Below, piece by piece: positions 50,333 to 58,154 of a DNA stretch of 64,000 bases; the stretch's first letter is position 1, and the number at the start of each line of letters is the position of its first letter. The stretch is from the NCBI GenBank assembly GCA_910585015.1, contig CAJUCT010000004.1:1-64000 (forward strand). The letters are read 5' to 3'. The notes under the pieces are model-generated. The model searched no databases. It was not told where the DNA came from and worked only from the letters and a program-made list of their open reading frames with translations. The translations under genes were made by a program, and so were the position numbers. The DNA is from an uncultured Acetatifactor sp. (lineage in GTDB: Bacteria > Bacillota > Clostridia > Lachnospirales > Lachnospiraceae).

Positions 50333-51526
50333 ATGTACAATTACCAACAAGCGATAGATCAGATCATGCGGCAGGAGGTGGACACCGGGCAGATTGCCGG
50401 GGCGGGCTATATGCTGCTGCAGGGAGGCCGGGAGCGGTATTTCAGCGCCTGCGGCTACGCGGACCGGGAGAGAAAGACACCCATCGGGCGGGATACTATT
50501 TTCCGGCTTTTCTCCATGACCAAGCCCATCACGGCGGCGGCGGTAATGCTTCTGGTGGAAAGGGGACAGCTGGATCTGCGGGATACGGTGAGCCGTTATC
50601 TGCCCTGTTTCAGGAACCAGACCGTGTGGAACCCGGGCGGGGAGCCGCTGCCGGCGAAGCGGGAGACCACGATCTACGACCTGCTGAACATGACTTCCGG
50701 CATTCCCTATCCGGAAAATTGGGAGGGCTGCAGCCCTTCGGGCCTTTTGATGGATGATTTGTTCCGGGAGTTGAAAAGCGCTCAAGCGGAGGGACAGAGG
50801 CTGACTACCCGGGAATGGATCCACCGCATAGCGGAGGTTCCCCTGGCGTTTCAGCCGGGAGAGCGCTGGATGTACGGTTTATCCGCCGATGTGCTGGGGG
50901 CGGTGGCGGAAGTAGTGACGGGAAAGCGCTATGGGACTTTTCTGCGGGAAGAGATCTTCCTGCCGCTGGGCATGGAGGACACGGGATTCTATGTACACCG
51001 GGACAAGCGGCAGCGTTTTGCCCAGAACTATGCTTGGAATGAGGAGACAAATGCCCTGGAGGTTTTTGAAGACTGCCATCTGGGAGAATACTACGGCGAG
51101 GATGTATCCTTTGAGTCCGGCGGCGCGGGACTGGTGTCCACCATGGAGGATTACAGCCATTTTGCACAGATGCTGCTGCAGGGCGGCATCTATAACGGAA
51201 TCCGGATTCTGGGGGAGAAGACAGTGGAGTTCATGCGTCAGGACAGGCTTTCTCCCAGTCAGAAGGGGGCGCTTAACTGGGACAGCAACCTGGGCTGCGG
51301 CTATGGATGTCTGATGCGGGTGCTGACAGATCAGGGCGCGGCGGGAACCATCGGCAGTCCGGGAGAATATGGCTGGGACGGCTGGACAGGCAATTATGTG
51401 ACCATTGACCCTGCGGATGATATGGTGATGCTGTATTTTATCCAGAGATGCGGGTACAGCAGCAGTTCCGCGCTGCGCAGACTGCGCAACGCCACCTACG
51501 GAGCGCTGGAACGGCTGGAAGTCTAG
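50333..51526 (+). CDS. Serine hydrolase of the beta-lactamase/EstB esterase family
   Basis: A 397-residue protein of the class C beta-lactamase superfamily without a signal peptide, hence cytoplasmic. The SxxK motif is Ser61-Met-Thr-Lys64 (LFSMTKPIT), and the Tyr motif is in WMYGLSADVLGAV, the YxLSxDVLG form typical of EstB-like esterases rather than true beta-lactamases. GYGCLMRVLTDQGAAG and EYGWDGWTGNYVTIDP lie near the end. It probably hydrolyses esters or amides of unknown origin. RBS AAGAGGAG precedes ATG 50333. Confidence 0.85.
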   Translation: MYNYQQAIDQIMRQEVDTGQIAGAGYMLLQGGRERYFSACGYADRERKTPIGRDTIFRLFSMTKPITAAAVMLLVERGQLDLRDTVSRYLPCFRNQTVWNPGGEPLPAKRETTIYDLLNMTSGIPYPENWEGCSPSGLLMDDLFRELKSAQAEGQRLTTREWIHRIAEVPLAFQPGERWMYGLSADVLGAVAEVVTGKRYGTFLREEIFLPLGMEDTGFYVHRDKRQRFAQNYAWNEETNALEVFEDCHLGEYYGEDVSFESGGAGLVSTMEDYSHFAQMLLQGGIYNGIRILGEKTVEFMRQDRLSPSQKGALNWDSNLGCGYGCLMRVLTDQGAAGTIGSPGEYGWDGWTGNYVTIDPADDMVMLYFIQRCGYSSSSALRRLRNATYGALERLEV

Positions 51527-51548
51527 CAAGGCAGAGAAAAGCAGGCAA

Positions 51549-51576
51549 AAAAGCCGGTGAGCAGTCACCGGCTTTG
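51549..51576. terminator. Bidirectional terminator between hydrolase and small membrane-peptide genes
   Basis: AAAGCCGGTGA (51550-51560), loop GCAG, TCACCGGCTTT (51565-51575). On the minus strand it is followed by six T residues, a strong terminator for the leftward small gene; on the plus strand the T run is weaker (GGTTT). Confidence 0.85.
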
Positions 51577-51590
51577 GTTTATTCCACCAT

Positions 51591-51701
51591 TTACTCCGTG
51601 GTGTCCGATTCGGCAGCCACGGCGGAGGCAACAGAAGATACCACGGCGACGATAACCGCCACAATAATGATCAACAATCCACCTGCCAACAGTATAAACA
51701 T
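51591..51701 (-). CDS. 36-residue single-helix membrane peptide
   Basis: A tiny reading frame, MFILLAGGLLIIIVAVIVAV then VSSVASAVAAESDTTE. It forms one hydrophobic helix of about 22 residues with a short acidic, Ser/Thr-rich tail. It has its own strong ribosome binding site (GGAGGG, complement of 51709-51714), a good promoter (complement of 51743-51771) and a terminator just after the stop, so it is very likely a real gene. I do not recognise a family. Small toxins of type I systems look similar, but no antisense RNA promoter is evident. Confidence 0.6.
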   Translation of the reverse strand: MFILLAGGLLIIIVAVIVAVVSSVASAVAAESDTTE

Positions 51702-51742
51702 GTTTTTTCCCTCCTGTTTCTTTATGTACCGTTTCTCTAATA

Positions 51743-51771
51743 AGTATAGCGTGTCCTGAGGGAAAAAACAA
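51743..51771 (-). promoter_or_regulatory. Promoter for the 36-residue membrane peptide gene
   Basis: On the minus strand TTGTTT (complement of 51766-51771), a 17-base spacer, then TATACT (complement of 51743-51748), about 42 bases before the start at 51701. Confidence 0.6.
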
Positions 51772-51829
51772 CTACCAAATAAAAATTTTCCCGAAATTGG
51801 ATAATCTTAGCGGACATCCGCCGTATTTC

Positions 51830-52489
51830 TCAGGTCTTATTGCGTATATGCAGCTTTTCTCCGGTCTTTAGAAAATAACAGGTTCCGCGATAGCAGGCAT
51901 TCTCATATAGTTTTACTATGATTTCACGCATGCGGCTGTCCAGCCTGTGATACACGATCTTTTCCGGCCAGGGGAGCCCTTGGATATAATCCTGCTGCCG
52001 TTTATCCAGAACCTGAAAGGACGCTTTGGGGGAGGCGGATTCCCTTTCGGCATTTAGCCCGAAGGCACAGGAAACGTAGGCATTATCCGGACTGTTCTCC
52101 CTGCATTTTGCCGCTAAAAAATCTGTGAAGGTCCCGTCTCTTTCTGGGCTGAAGTCCCGTTCTCGCCAGATGACAGGCTCTCCGGGGCCGCCGGCCGATA
52201 CTGCCACCCGCCTGAAGCTGGCCTTTCCGTATTGGTCATACTCTCTTATATAGTCGAACTTTTCCGATGTTCCCTGTTTTCCCGGTTCCTCCAGGCACAA
52301 AGCCCCTGTGTCAAGCATGTGCTCCCATACCGTTTTCCGCACCTTTTCCAGGGCAGTGGGAAAAGCCAGCTGTTCCTTTATCTGGGAAACCGTATAGCCC
52401 AGATCCGCCAGATGGCGGATTGCCCCGCCGCATGCCGCCTCAAAGGTAAAGTCGGACAGCGCGTTTTTGAAGTAGTCCTGTTCTGACAT
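51830..52489 (-). CDS. Conserved hypothetical protein, 219 residues
   Basis: A soluble protein that I do not recognise. It begins MSEQDYFKNALSDFTFEAAC, has GGAIRHLADLGYTVSQIKEQL (helix-rich, possibly a degenerate helix-turn-helix) and ends in a basic region with WPEKIVYHRLDSRMREIIVKL and GTCYFLKTGEKLHI. There is no signal peptide or membrane helix. The start ATG 52489 lies eight bases downstream of GAGGAG. It stands alone between the small membrane-peptide gene and the divergent tad operon. Confidence 0.6.
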   Translation of the reverse strand: MSEQDYFKNALSDFTFEAACGGAIRHLADLGYTVSQIKEQLAFPTALEKVRKTVWEHMLDTGALCLEEPGKQGTSEKFDYIREYDQYGKASFRRVAVSAGGPGEPVIWRERDFSPERDGTFTDFLAAKCRENSPDNAYVSCAFGLNAERESASPKASFQVLDKRQQDYIQGLPWPEKIVYHRLDSRMREIIVKLYENACYRGTCYFLKTGEKLHIRNKT

Positions 52490-52851
52490 TTCTCATAATC
52501 CTCCTCGCACAGCTATATTGTATTGCTTTTTATGGTTTCGGTAAAGCAAATAATGCCGCAGACAAAATTATATTATTTTTGATTTTCCTATTGACAAATC
52601 CCGGAAAAAGGAGTATCTTTTGAAATACCCTATATAGGACAGGGAAGAGCGTCTATTCTTCCCCAGGTATATCAGTCTTCAGGTGAATCTCCGATTTCGG
52701 AAGTTACCCATGATGCAGAGAATTTTTAGCAGCAGGCAGAGAAGTACATTGGCGTATTGACGAATACACGGGTGTACAGTCGCTTCCTTTTTGAACGGAC
52801 AAAAGGGAAAGAACAGTTAAAAAGGAAAGGACAGGTGAAGATTTTTTCTAC
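52490..52851. other. Intergenic region and long leader of the tad operon
   Basis: This 362-base stretch has a promoter at 52591-52619, so the tad transcript starts near 52626 with a leader of about 225 bases. A hairpin GGGAAGA...TCTTCCC lies near 52641-52663. No known riboswitch consensus was recognised (the GEMM cyclic di-GMP core was looked for and not seen). No gene is supported here. Confidence 0.5.
52591..52619 (+). promoter_or_regulatory. Promoter of the tad operon
   Basis: TTGACA (52591-52596), a 17-base spacer, then TATCTT (52614-52619). Confidence 0.65.
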
Positions 52852-54018
52852 ATGACAGAAACAATACAGGCAGCAGGCGCGGCGGGCCCTTTGGAGGCGG
52901 ATTTGTCCGTGCTGCTGGGCAGACTGGTGGACGACTATTCCACCAAGAAGCAGCCGTCCCTGATCCAGATGAAAAAGGGTCTGATCAGCAGGGAGATCTT
53001 TCTGGGGGAGGTCACACAGTATGCAAGGCTTACCTACGGGGTAACCCCGGAGCAGGCCGGTGAACTGACGGACTTGTTTGAGCAGTATATCTTTGGATAT
53101 GCAAGGATCTCTCCTCTGATCGACGATGCGGAAATCTCGGATATCCGTATTGTCAGCCATGACAATATCCGCGTCAAGAGACAGGGACGGCGCATGGATG
53201 CCGGGATAGGCTTTTTGTCGGAGAAGGAGTACCGGCAGTTTGTGGACTATGTGGCCACAAAAAATCAGGTCAACATCTCTAATCTGAACGCCATCCAGCG
53301 GTTCACGGATTCGGACAGCCACCCGGACTTCATTCTGCGTTTCACCGTCTCCATGCCCCTGGTAAACACCTACAGCGAGCCTTATCTGTGTATCCGCAAG
53401 GTGCCCCGGGATTTTCCGGAGATGGAGGAACTGATTCGCAGGGGAATGTTGGAGCGGGAACTGGCGGAACTTTTGATCTGCCGTTTCCGCGGCGGATCCA
53501 CTCTGATCTGCGGCGGCAATTCCTCCGGCAAAACCACATTGCTGAACGCTCTCAAGGAGACCCTGCCGGATGATGTGGCCATTCTGGTGACCCAGCAGGC
53601 GGACGAACTGACCACCAAGCGGCACCCGGATATGATGTTCCTGCATTCTCTGCCGGGCAGCGGGGAGAGCCAGGTCAGCTATGACCTGAAGAATATCAGC
53701 ATTGCGGGACTGACCATGGATGTGGATTTTTTCATCATCGGCGAGGTGAAGGGGGAGGAGGCGCTGTATCTGCTGAATGCGGCGTATACAGGGCAGCTCT
53801 GCGCGGCCACTCTCCATGCCCCGTCGGCCGACAGGGCGGTGGACAAGCTGGTGGACTATGCCATGTACGGCAGCCGTTACTCCCGGGAGGAACTGATGAA
53901 GATGATGGAGTGCTTTACCACCATGGTTTTCATGGAAAAATACCGGGTGAAGCAGGTATTTGCGAACCGGGGCTGGAACCGGGAGACCAAGGAGATGAAC
54001 TATGAGCGATTATATTAA
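52852..54018 (+). CDS. tadA: Tad pilus secretion ATPase TadA/CpaF
   Basis: A 388-residue type II/IV secretion ATPase. The N-terminal domain (about 30-190) is followed by the motor domain with Walker A GGNSSGKTTLLNAL (Lys near 228), the Asp/Glu region LVTQQADEL, Walker B FFIIGEVKGEEALYLL and the His box AATLHAPSADRAV. It powers assembly of Flp-type pili at the cytoplasmic membrane. No TadZ or CpaE gene precedes it. A weak AGGTGA is the only ribosome binding site. Its end overlaps the tadB start by 17 bases. Confidence 0.9.
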   Translation: MTETIQAAGAAGPLEADLSVLLGRLVDDYSTKKQPSLIQMKKGLISREIFLGEVTQYARLTYGVTPEQAGELTDLFEQYIFGYARISPLIDDAEISDIRIVSHDNIRVKRQGRRMDAGIGFLSEKEYRQFVDYVATKNQVNISNLNAIQRFTDSDSHPDFILRFTVSMPLVNTYSEPYLCIRKVPRDFPEMEELIRRGMLERELAELLICRFRGGSTLICGGNSSGKTTLLNALKETLPDDVAILVTQQADELTTKRHPDMMFLHSLPGSGESQVSYDLKNISIAGLTMDVDFFIIGEVKGEEALYLLNAAYTGQLCAATLHAPSADRAVDKLVDYAMYGSRYSREELMKMMECFTTMVFMEKYRVKQVFANRGWNRETKEMNYERLY

Positions 54019-54946
54019 GATACTGCTGCTGGCGGAACTGGCGGCGGGATTCACAGCACTGTTTCAGTGGATCCGGCGGGAGAGCATTCTGCATCAGCTG
54101 TGGCACAGAGCCTATGATTCCCTGGAGACGGCTGCCGCCAGAAGAGTACAGGACAACAGGCGCAGTCTGCAGCTGCTGCAGGGAAAAAAGGGCTTTTGGC
54201 AGCGCATGGAGCAGAGGCTGTTATACAGCGGCATCAGCAGGCGATTCCCGTTTCTGACCCCGGAGCTTTGGATTCTGGGCAATCTGGCGGCGGGCATGGC
54301 GGCGTATTTTCTGGCACTGCTGTTGGGAGCGGCCTGGCAGCAGGCCCTGCTGGCGGCAGGGGGCTTATGGCTGTTGGTCTCCGTGGCGGTGAATCAATGT
54401 ATGAGCCACAATTACAATGCCACGGACGAAAACCTCATGAAGTTTCTGGATTTTTTGGGCAATTACAGCATCACCTCCGGCGAGATCACGGCAGTGCTGG
54501 GACAGGTCAGCCCCTATGTGGGGGAGCCGCTGCGAGGGGTGCTGGACGCCTGCTATTACGAGGCACAGACCTCAGGAGATACCAATATCGCGCTGCTGGC
54601 CATGGCAGAAAAGATCCAGCATCCCAAATTCCGGGAACTGGTCAGGAACCTGGAGGTCAGTCTGCGGTACTCTGCGGACCTGACGGTGCTGGTCTCCCAG
54701 AGCAGACGGTCTCTCCGGGAGTATACCCGTATGCGGCAGGAGCGCAAGTCTCTGGTGCGGGAAGCCTGGGTAAACATCTTGATTCTGGGTGCGATGACCC
54801 TGGTAATTCTGAAGGCGCTGGAGGCTCTGGTGGGCATTCCGCTGTCGGAAATCATGCTCCACACTTTGCCGGGAATCGGCTGCCTGACGGTGATCGGCGT
54901 GATACTGCTGCTGTTCTACAGGCAGGTGAGGATGCTGGATCAGTAA
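54002..54946 (+). CDS. tadB: Tad pilus platform protein TadB (T2SSF domain)
   Basis: A 314-residue membrane protein with T2SSF architecture: an N-terminal helix (about 7-25), a helix pair (about 95-140), a cytoplasmic helical bundle (FLDFLGNYSITSGEITAVL, LLAMAEKIQHPKFRELVRNL) and C-terminal helices (LGAMTLVILKALEAL, TVIGVILLLFYR). It forms the inner-membrane platform with TadC and couples to TadA. A strong AAGGAGATGA lies inside the 3' end of tadA. Confidence 0.82.
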   Translation: MSDYIKILLLAELAAGFTALFQWIRRESILHQLWHRAYDSLETAAARRVQDNRRSLQLLQGKKGFWQRMEQRLLYSGISRRFPFLTPELWILGNLAAGMAAYFLALLLGAAWQQALLAAGGLWLLVSVAVNQCMSHNYNATDENLMKFLDFLGNYSITSGEITAVLGQVSPYVGEPLRGVLDACYYEAQTSGDTNIALLAMAEKIQHPKFRELVRNLEVSLRYSADLTVLVSQSRRSLREYTRMRQERKSLVREAWVNILILGAMTLVILKALEALVGIPLSEIMLHTLPGIGCLTVIGVILLLFYRQVRMLDQ

Positions 54947-54996
54947 AAGAGGAAACAGGCAATTGCGAAAGGTTCTCTGCAAGTGACGCGGCTGGT

Positions 54997-55056
54997 CAAT
55001 ATATACAAAAACGGGCTCCGACGCAGTGGCAAGTCGCCCTTATTTTGTATATATTG
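54997..55056. repeat. Long inverted repeat in the tadB-tadC gap
   Basis: CAATATATACAAAA (54997-55010) and TTTTGTATATATTG (55043-55056) are perfect 14-base arms, with further GGGC/GCCC pairing (55013-55016, 55036-55039) inside. There is no T run. It sits in a 280-base non-coding gap within an otherwise compact operon. Confidence 0.6.
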
Positions 55057-55226
55057 CCCATCCACTGTTACCGGAAAGGGAGTTTCACAATCGCCTAAAA
55101 AGAGGAAAACCAGAAAGGAGAGAACAGGGGTATTTGACCCTGGCGGCATATGTCCAAGGGACAGGCCGGCATGGCCACCAGGCCCATTGCCCGGGGAAAT
55201 AAAGAGGAGGGAGGACGACAAGCAAT

Positions 55227-56069
55227 ATGGACTACATAACAATACATAGGATACTTCAAGGGATACAGGTGACAACGGCGCTGTTGATCGGCATAGAGTG
55301 GATCTGCCTGATGTCCGGAGGGCATACGGGGGAGGTGGTGCTGAGAGCCTACGATACCTTCTGTATGCAGGCCCGCAGCAGGAAGAGCAGACTGTGGGAT
55401 TATGAGAAATGGGAGGAATTTTTGAGAGTGAACGGTGCTGCTTACCACTACGGAAAGTGGATCAATCCCGTCAGTTACCTTACACTATGCCTGGTTCTGG
55501 CGGGCGCAGGCTTTCTGATCGGGCTTGCCTGGGGACTGCCTGTGGGAATTGCCGGGGCGGCACTGGCGGCGTTTCTGCCGGGAATCCTGCTGGAGCGAAT
55601 GAACCGCCGGGACAATGAAGCCATGCTGACGGAACTGAACTTGGTCTATAATGCCCTGGCCATACAGATCCGGGCGGGGGTCTATGTCACGGACGCTCTG
55701 GCGGAGGTGTATGGCAGCGTAAAGCAGGTCCGGCTCAGGGAGGGACTGCAGACTTTGTCAGGCGACATCGTGATGAAGGCGGATCTGGACGAGGCTCTGG
55801 AGCGGTTTCAGGGACAATTCAGCAATCGCTATATTGACTCCCTGTGCATCACGATTCTTCAGGCCATGGAGTCGGGACAGGCGGTAGAACTGCTGGGAGA
55901 TATCGCGGACCAGATCAAGGATATGGAACTGACGCTGCAAAGCCGCAGGAAAGAGAGACTGGACCGCAGCATCACCTTTTACCAGCTGGGCATCTTCGCC
56001 GCCATCATTGCGGTGGTGCTGTATGCCTGCGTGGAGCATATGTTTATGAACAACATGTTTTGGAGTTGA
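55227..56069 (+). CDS. tadC: Tad pilus platform protein TadC (T2SSF domain)
   Basis: A 280-residue second T2SSF platform protein. An N-terminal helix (about 10-28) and a hydrophobic pair (about 85-125) precede the conserved bundle (NEAMLTELNLVYNALAIQIR, YVTDALAEVYGSVKQ, DSLCITILQAMESGQAVELL) and a final helix (LGIFAAIIAVVLYACVE). It pairs with TadB. RBS GGAGGGAGG. The 280-base gap from tadB is the only large gap inside the operon. Confidence 0.82.
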   Translation: MDYITIHRILQGIQVTTALLIGIEWICLMSGGHTGEVVLRAYDTFCMQARSRKSRLWDYEKWEEFLRVNGAAYHYGKWINPVSYLTLCLVLAGAGFLIGLAWGLPVGIAGAALAAFLPGILLERMNRRDNEAMLTELNLVYNALAIQIRAGVYVTDALAEVYGSVKQVRLREGLQTLSGDIVMKADLDEALERFQGQFSNRYIDSLCITILQAMESGQAVELLGDIADQIKDMELTLQSRRKERLDRSITFYQLGIFAAIIAVVLYACVEHMFMNNMFWS

Positions 56070-56183
56070 GGAAATTTCCTCACAACACACGGATGAATGT
56101 CTGGACGCCTCAAGCGGCCGGATGTTCATCACCGGGCCTGAGTGTTGGGAGGGAGTATGCGGTACTTAAATAGGAGGACAAAA

Positions 56184-56435
56184 ATGGAAAGATATGATAT
56201 TTTAGGGAATGTTTTAAACTGCAAAAGAAAGAAAAAGATATCCGCCCGCATCTGGACGGAGAGATTACGGTGCGCCATGACGGGCAAGAGCAGCGGAATT
56301 GACGGTCTGCTGGTAACGGTGGGGCTTTGCATCATCGCTCTGCTGCTCTGCGTGGTGATGAAGGACAAGCTGGAAATTTTTATTGGCACGATTGTGGATG
56401 CGCTGACCGCAAAGGCCACCGGGATACTGGGATAG
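56184..56435 (+). CDS. Flp-type pilin-like small membrane protein
   Basis: An 83-residue protein with a basic N-terminal region and one C-terminal-half hydrophobic helix (GLLVTVGLCIIALLLCVVM). It fits the small Flp pilin position and size in Gram-positive tad loci. A clear Glu-Tyr prepilin motif is not evident, so pilin status is tentative. ATG 56184 lies seven bases after AGGAGG; an upstream ATG at 56157 has a poorer site. The preceding leader (56070-56183) contains an imperfect stem-loop and the TATGCGG box. Confidence 0.6.
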   Translation: MERYDILGNVLNCKRKKKISARIWTERLRCAMTGKSSGIDGLLVTVGLCIIALLLCVVMKDKLEIFIGTIVDALTAKATGILG

Positions 56436-56445
56436 GAGGCGGCGT

Positions 56446-56856
56446 ATGGCAAGAAAGCGGGAAGGATCCGCACTGGATTTCCTGTCGGTCTGTATCTGCA
56501 TCCTGGCCATGTCCATAGTGGTGACGGCGTATTTTTACTGCAGCGACCTGCTTCTGCGAAAGGGGCAGGTCAGCCAGGTGGCCAGATGCTATATCCTGAA
56601 AATGGAAACCGTGGGATGTCTGACGGAGGGAGATAAGAACCGAATGCTGGCAGAATTACAGAGCATCGGCCTGCAGGGGATTGATCTGACCGGGAGCACC
56701 ATGAATCCTGTGGAATACGGGGACTCAGTCATTTTACATATCCGGGGAAAAATACAGGGAAAGATGTGGGGAGAGAATCATGATCTGTTTCAGTCGATAT
56801 TCACGGTCCGGGAGGTGCCGGTGGAAGAGATGCGCATGTCCACGGCCAAACATTAG
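56446..56856 (+). CDS. DUF4320-like pseudopilin-type protein
   Basis: A 136-residue protein with one N-terminal membrane helix (about 11-35, LDFLSVCICILAMSIVVTAY) preceded by basic residues, then an extracytoplasmic domain with RKGQVSQVARCYILKMETVG and VEYGDSVILHIRGKIQGK. This layout matches the TadE/DUF4320 pseudopilin-like proteins of clostridial tad operons, probably a minor pilin or assembly factor. RBS AGGAGGC ten bases after the preceding stop. Confidence 0.68.
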   Translation: MARKREGSALDFLSVCICILAMSIVVTAYFYCSDLLLRKGQVSQVARCYILKMETVGCLTEGDKNRMLAELQSIGLQGIDLTGSTMNPVEYGDSVILHIRGKIQGKMWGENHDLFQSIFTVREVPVEEMRMSTAKH

Positions 56857-56860
56857 CCGA

Positions 56861-57460
56861 ATGGGCGTTGACGGCGGAGGACGCTCCGCCCGCAGGAGAC
56901 TTTCTGTCCGTATAGGGCAGGCGGATGTGGTGGCGGCAATGTTTTTCTTTTTGATGGTGTTGATTGCTGCGCTGTTTCAGTTCAAGATCTATGCCTATAT
57001 GGTGGCGGGGGCTTATGTGGAAGACGCCCTGGCGGCGTCCAATCTGGCATCGGCATTGATTGATGTGGAAGAATACGGAAGGAACCACAATGTACGGATT
57101 GGGGATACACAGAATGCCTTTCGGATCTACAGGGATGCGCTGCATTATAATCTGGCGCTGGACGAGGAAGGATATAGCGCCAGAGAGGAACTGCTGGCCG
57201 GAAGGGTGCAGCTGCAGGAATACATTGTCTATAATGTGCTGGATCAGGAGGTATGCATCACGGTATATGACGGAGAAGGAAACTGTCTGGGCCAGGAAAA
57301 TGCCCGGACGGGGAATGTCCGAACGCCGGACGGTGTACTGGTGGAGCATACCACTGTATACAGCCGGGTAAGATTCCAGGTCAAAGGTCTTTTAGGGCGC
57401 AGCATCGATGCGGAGAAGGAAAAAAGCATAGATATAGTGAGGTGTGAAAGTGAGGAATAA
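56861..57460 (+). CDS. TadE-like pseudopilin-type protein
   Basis: A 199-residue protein with a basic N-terminus (RSARRRLSVRIGQADVV), one membrane helix (AAMFFFLMVLIAALFQFKI, about 21-42) and an extracytoplasmic domain (EDALAASNLASALIDVEEYG). It fits a second TadE-type minor pilin or assembly component. ATG 56861 is four bases after the previous stop; no strong ribosome binding site is seen, so translational coupling is likely. The family assignment rests on position and topology. Confidence 0.62.
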   Translation: MGVDGGGRSARRRLSVRIGQADVVAAMFFFLMVLIAALFQFKIYAYMVAGAYVEDALAASNLASALIDVEEYGRNHNVRIGDTQNAFRIYRDALHYNLALDEEGYSAREELLAGRVQLQEYIVYNVLDQEVCITVYDGEGNCLGQENARTGNVRTPDGVLVEHTTVYSRVRFQVKGLLGRSIDAEKEKSIDIVRCESEE

Positions 57461-58154
57461 AGTGAGAGACAAGGAACCAAAGCAAAAACAGTACGGGGAA
57501 CATAAAGCCGGGAGCGGAGCGAAAAAGGGATTGCCCGGAATTATCCTGGCAGCTTTTGCAGCAGCGGTGATTACCTATGTGGTGCTGCTCAACGTGGAAA
57601 AAAATGCCCTCAGTGCATATGAGAAAGCAGACTGTTGGATTTTGACGGAGACAGTGGAGAAGGACACGGAACTGACTACAGACAACATCGATCGTCTGTT
57701 TCGGCAGACCCAGGTGGATGTACAACATATTCCCCAGGAGGCGGTGAAGGACCCTCAGTCCTTAGTGGGTAGCCAGGCGGCCATTGCGATCCCCGCGGGA
57801 AGCATGGCGACCGATTCCATGTTTATACAGGCTGCCGTCCAAAGGGCAGCGCTGACCAAGCCGGTGATTGCGGGATGTAAAGCGGAAGATTTGTATCAGT
57901 TGGTCAGCGGTACACTGCGCAGCGGGGACAGAATCCACATCTACACGGTGGACGAAGAACTGGGGCAGGCGTACCTGACCTGGGATGATGTGATGGTGTA
58001 TCAGGCATTTGATTCCTCCGGAAATCTGATCCCGCCCCAGGACACGACGTCGGCTGCGGCCAGAATCAATGTGCTGCTGGAGGAAGGGAATGCGGAGCTT
58101 TTTTACAGTGAATTGTACAAGGGCTCCCTGCGGGTGGTGAAGCTATGGGAGTAA
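57450..58154 (+). CDS. CpaB/RcpC-like pilus assembly protein with SAF domain
   Basis: A 234-residue membrane-anchored protein. A basic N-terminus and one helix (GIILAAFAAAVITYVVLL, about 30-50) precede an SAF-type domain (VEKDTELTTDNIDRLFR, LVGSQAAIAIPAGSMATDSM) typical of CpaB/RcpC, which in Gram-negative bacteria works near the outer-membrane channel and in Gram-positive bacteria probably on the cell-wall side. GTG 57450 follows GTGAGG; an earlier GTG at 57444 is too close to it. It overlaps both neighbouring genes by about ten bases, so it is in the operon. Confidence 0.75.
   Translation: MRNKVRDKEPKQKQYGEHKAGSGAKKGLPGIILAAFAAAVITYVVLLNVEKNALSAYEKADCWILTETVEKDTELTTDNIDRLFRQTQVDVQHIPQEAVKDPQSLVGSQAAIAIPAGSMATDSMFIQAAVQRAALTKPVIAGCKAEDLYQLVSGTLRSGDRIHIYTVDEELGQAYLTWDDVMVYQAFDSSGNLIPPQDTTSAAARINVLLEEGNAELFYSELYKGSLRVVKLWE

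Noticed and set aside
50333..51526. Beta-lactamase resistance gene
   Set aside because: The protein lacks a signal peptide and has the YxLSxDVLG motif of EstB-type esterases, so antibiotic hydrolysis is not supported.
52600..52851. Cyclic di-GMP riboswitch before the tad operon
   Set aside because: The leader is long and structured, but I could not find the conserved GEMM core or the class II signature; only an Rfam scan could settle it.
54983..55249. Open frame of 88 codons in the tadB-tadC gap
   Set aside because: It covers a long inverted repeat, has no ribosome binding site, runs into the start of tadC and gives a basic, unfamiliar protein.
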